From Thermoplasmata archaeon (GTDB taxonomy: Archaea; Thermoplasmatota; E2; DHVEG-1), in contig QMTJ01000048.1 of the NCBI GenBank assembly GCA_003651045.1, positions 1 to 7,562 of the forward strand: 7,562 nt of DNA. The letters are read 5' to 3'. A program made the position numbers and the translations under genes. The notes beneath the pieces were generated by a model. That model ran no database searches, was not told the origin of the DNA, and saw nothing but the letters and a program-made list of their open reading frames with translations. Below are positions 5,725 through 7,562 of the stretch, one piece after another. The stretch's first letter is position 1; every line of letters starts with the position of its first letter.

Positions 5725-5732
5725 TAATATAA
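5725..5732 (+). promoter_or_regulatory. Putative TATA box for gatE
   Basis: TAATATAA, preceded by the A-rich AAAAATAG that could act as a BRE, lies 7 nt after the pdhB stop. Its centre is about 37 nt before the gatE ATG, so transcription would start near 5754-5757 and give a leader of about 10 nt. No good Shine-Dalgarno precedes the ATG, which suits a short-leader transcript. It implies gatE is transcribed separately from the dehydrogenase operon. Confidence 0.45.
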
Positions 5733-5735
5733 ACC

Positions 5736-5740
5736 TTTTT
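5736..5740 (+). terminator. Short T-run after pdhB, possible terminator
   Basis: CC followed by five T's is the only T tract in the 47-nt pdhB-gatE gap, 18 nt after the pdhB stop. Archaeal terminators are T-rich, but five T's is at the low end and no hairpin is evident. It may allow only partial termination. It also sits between the putative gatE TATA box and its transcription start, so it would end upstream transcripts without affecting gatE. Confidence 0.25.
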
Positions 5741-5765
5741 AGATATCACATACCCAGTTGAAGCT

Positions 5766-7562
5766 ATGGATTATAAAAAAATTGGTTTCAAAGCAGGATT
5801 GGAGATTCATCAGCAGCTTGATACTCATAAGCTTTTTTGCAACTGTGAATCAATGATAACAGATGACATTGATTACAGTTTTGAACGTTTTCTTCGTCCT
5901 ACGCAGAGTGAACTTGGTGATGTTGATAAAGCAGCTATCGCTGAGGCAAAGAAAAACAGGTTTTTCCATTACACAGCATCAAATAGGAGCACCTGTCTTG
6001 TTGAAGCTGATGAGGAACCACCACACAGTGTTAACTCTGAAGCAGTAAATATCTGTCTTACAGTAGCTGTTTTAACCAATGCAAGGATTGTTGATGAGAT
6101 TCATTTCATGCGTAAAATAGTCATAGATGGGTCTAACACTGGTGGTTTCCAACGTACTGGGTTAGTAGCAGTTGATGGAAAAATAGATGATGTTGGTATC
6201 CAAACAATAGCGTTAGAAGAGGATGCTGCTCGTAAACTTGGTGAAAAAGGTAAAATCGTGCATTATGGTTTAGATCGACTTGGTATACCTCTTATTGAGA
6301 TCGCTACAGAACCAAGTATAAAAAACCCACTTCATGCAAGAAACGTTGCAGAGCGTATTGGTATGCTCCTTCAAGCAACTGGTAAAGTGAAACGAGGTCT
6401 TGGAACAATACGGCAAGATCTCAACATCTCCATAAAAAACGGGGCACGTGTTGAAATTAAAGGTATTCAATCCCTTAGCTCAATATCCAGGGTGTCGGAA
6501 AAAGAAGTTTATAGACAGCTGGGTTTAATAAAAATCAAAGAAACACTCAATAGTAGGATTAAAAAAACTGATCTAAAAAACATTGACATTGTTGATTTAA
6601 CAAATCTCCTTAGAAAATCTAAATCAAACATTGTACAACAGCAACTAAAAAACAAAGGCTGCGCAGTAGGTTTCAGATTACCTGGTTTCAATGGTTTACT
6701 CAAACAAAAGGATACACGACTTGGAAAAGAATTCGCAGTTCATGCAAAAATAGCATCAGGAATAGGTGGAATAATACACAGCGATGAACTACCAGGATAT
6801 GGAATAACCAATGAGGAAACTCAAAAAATCCATAAAATCCTGGGAACAAAAAAACATGATGCATTTATATTAGCACTAGGTAAAAAAGATGTTGTTATAA
6901 AAGCACTACAAGCTGTTATAGAGAGAGCAAAAACCAGTTTTGATGGTGTCCCAAACGAGGTTAGAAGAGCATTACCAGACGATACAACAGAGTATATGCG
7001 TCCTATGCCTGGTGCTGCTCGTATGTACCCTGAAACAGATGTACCACCCACAAGGGTAACCAATGATAAAATAGAAATAATCAAAAAAAACCTACCAGAG
7101 TTACCAGATGAAAAATATAAACGCTTCATAAAACAATACCAGCTTAATAATGAACAAACAAAACAGATACTCAGTAGCGGATACAGCGATGATTTTGAAA
7201 AAATAGTAAAACAACATCCCAGTCTGAAAAACGTGATCATCAGAACGTTCCTAAACACATTCTCAGAACTCGAAAAAGAAAACCTAGATGTATCTGTTTT
7301 AGAGGAAAAAACTCTTTTAAACGTATTTCTAAGGCTTTCTCAAGGGAAATTCTCAAAAGAAGGAATACCAGACCTCTTGAGATATATTATAAAAAACCCA
7401 GAAGTAGATGTCGATACAGCAATTAAACAAATTGGACTCACAGCCACGGGTATAGACGAGATACAAAGAATAATCAAAAAAATCGTAAAAGAACGTAGAG
7501 ATTTTGTAGAACAACGAGGTATAGACGCTCTTGGTCCCCTTATGGGCATCATCATGAAAGAA
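5766..7562 (+). CDS. gatE: Glutamyl-tRNA(Gln) amidotransferase subunit E (GatE), 3'-truncated by window edge
   Basis: The frame is open for 599 codons to the last base with no stop; full-length GatE is roughly 620-640 residues, so about 25-35 are missing. GatE is the kinase/tRNA-binding subunit of the archaeal GatDE enzyme, which converts misacylated Glu-tRNA(Gln) to Gln-tRNA(Gln) with ammonia released by GatD. The GatB/GatE catalytic core has GLEIHQQLDT (11-20), KLFCNCES (22-29), DGSNTGGFQRT (121-131), the segment around IRQDLNISI (215-223) and RVEIKGIQ (228-235). Residues about 265-400 correspond to the AspRS-like insertion that separates GatE from GatB, including GFRLPGFNGLL (302-312). YMRPMPGAARMYPETDVPP (410-428) is the conserved return to the core. 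Residues from about 440 form the helical linker and YqeY-like tail that contacts tRNA, ending with DALGPLMGI (587-595). The ATG gives the expected N-terminus. GatD is not upstream and may lie downstream. Leu/Arg codon choice shifts midway (see findings). Confidence 0.95.
   Translation, partial: MDYKKIGFKAGLEIHQQLDTHKLFCNCESMITDDIDYSFERFLRPTQSELGDVDKAAIAEAKKNRFFHYTASNRSTCLVEADEEPPHSVNSEAVNICLTVAVLTNARIVDEIHFMRKIVIDGSNTGGFQRTGLVAVDGKIDDVGIQTIALEEDAARKLGEKGKIVHYGLDRLGIPLIEIATEPSIKNPLHARNVAERIGMLLQATGKVKRGLGTIRQDLNISIKNGARVEIKGIQSLSSISRVSEKEVYRQLGLIKIKETLNSRIKKTDLKNIDIVDLTNLLRKSKSNIVQQQLKNKGCAVGFRLPGFNGLLKQKDTRLGKEFAVHAKIASGIGGIIHSDELPGYGITNEETQKIHKILGTKKHDAFILALGKKDVVIKALQAVIERAKTSFDGVPNEVRRALPDDTTEYMRPMPGAARMYPETDVPPTRVTNDKIEIIKKNLPELPDEKYKRFIKQYQLNNEQTKQILSSGYSDDFEKIVKQHPSLKNVIIRTFLNTFSELEKENLDVSVLEEKTLLNVFLRLSQGKFSKEGIPDLLRYIIKNPEVDVDTAIKQIGLTATGIDEIQRIIKKIVKERRDFVEQRGIDALGPLMGIIMKE

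Noticed and set aside
5863..6048. Short plus-strand frame near the start of gatE
   Set aside because: It is out of frame with the GatE catalytic core, which is continuous from 5766 with all expected motifs.
6821..7258. Minus-strand open frame of 145 codons opposite the 3' half of gatE, with hydrophobic stretches
   Set aside because: It lies wholly within the certain gatE frame, in an A-rich region where antisense stop codons are rare; no recognisable domain.
1..7562. CRISPR arrays, tRNA or rRNA genes, insertion sequences, toxin-antitoxin or defence genes
   Set aside because: No spaced direct repeats, tRNA-like cloverleaf, transposase motif or terminal inverted repeats were seen, and almost all bases are accounted for by the genes listed.

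Overview
The window is a compact stretch of archaeal chromosome, AT-rich, with every recognisable gene on the + strand and no gap between genes longer than about 50 bases. Domain Archaea is supported by four things: the largest RNA polymerase subunit is split into A' and A'' genes; rpoA2 is followed by ribosomal protein L30e and a short two-KH NusA-like protein; gatE, an archaea-specific gene, is present; and the intergenic gaps carry TATA-like boxes and T-runs rather than bacterial -35/-10 elements. The rpoA1-rpoA2-rpl30e-nusA order is the standard euryarchaeal one. The exact lineage cannot be fixed from this sequence. A low-GC euryarchaeal or Thermoplasmata-like organism is only a guess.

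Region 1 (1-2328) is the tail of the RNA polymerase operon: the last 50 codons of rpoA1, complete rpoA2, rpl30e and nusA, tightly packed (gaps of 2, 4 and 14 nt) with Shine-Dalgarno-like sequences, and so probably co-transcribed. A'' carries an unusual lysine-rich, low-complexity N-terminal extension of about 70-85 residues. In many archaea rps12, rps7 and EF-2 follow nusA; here they do not.

Region 2 (about 2361-5718) is a four-gene flavin/iron-sulfur oxidoreductase operon. It comprises a [2Fe-2S]+FAD/NAD-type alpha subunit, a two-cluster ferredoxin, a small BFD-like [2Fe-2S] protein and a DAO-fold FAD catalytic beta subunit. Subunit set, sizes and order match the dye-linked L-proline dehydrogenase complex described in Thermococcales (PdhA/F/X/B). 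The substrate could still be sarcosine, another N-alkyl amino acid or an opine, because these all share the fold. Two junctions are ATGA overlaps, implying translational coupling. If it is proline dehydrogenase, the beta subunit would oxidise proline to pyrroline-5-carboxylate and pass electrons through flavins and Fe-S centres to NAD+, a quinone or ferredoxin.

Region 3 (about 5725-7562) is gatE, preceded by its own promoter-like gap and running off the right edge about 25-35 codons before its expected end. GatE, with GatD (not in the window), converts Glu-tRNA(Gln) to Gln-tRNA(Gln).

No tRNA, rRNA, CRISPR array, insertion sequence or convincing minus-strand gene is visible. The most notable points are the basic A'' extension, placement of the amino-acid dehydrogenase operon directly behind nusA, and a base-composition step inside gatE.
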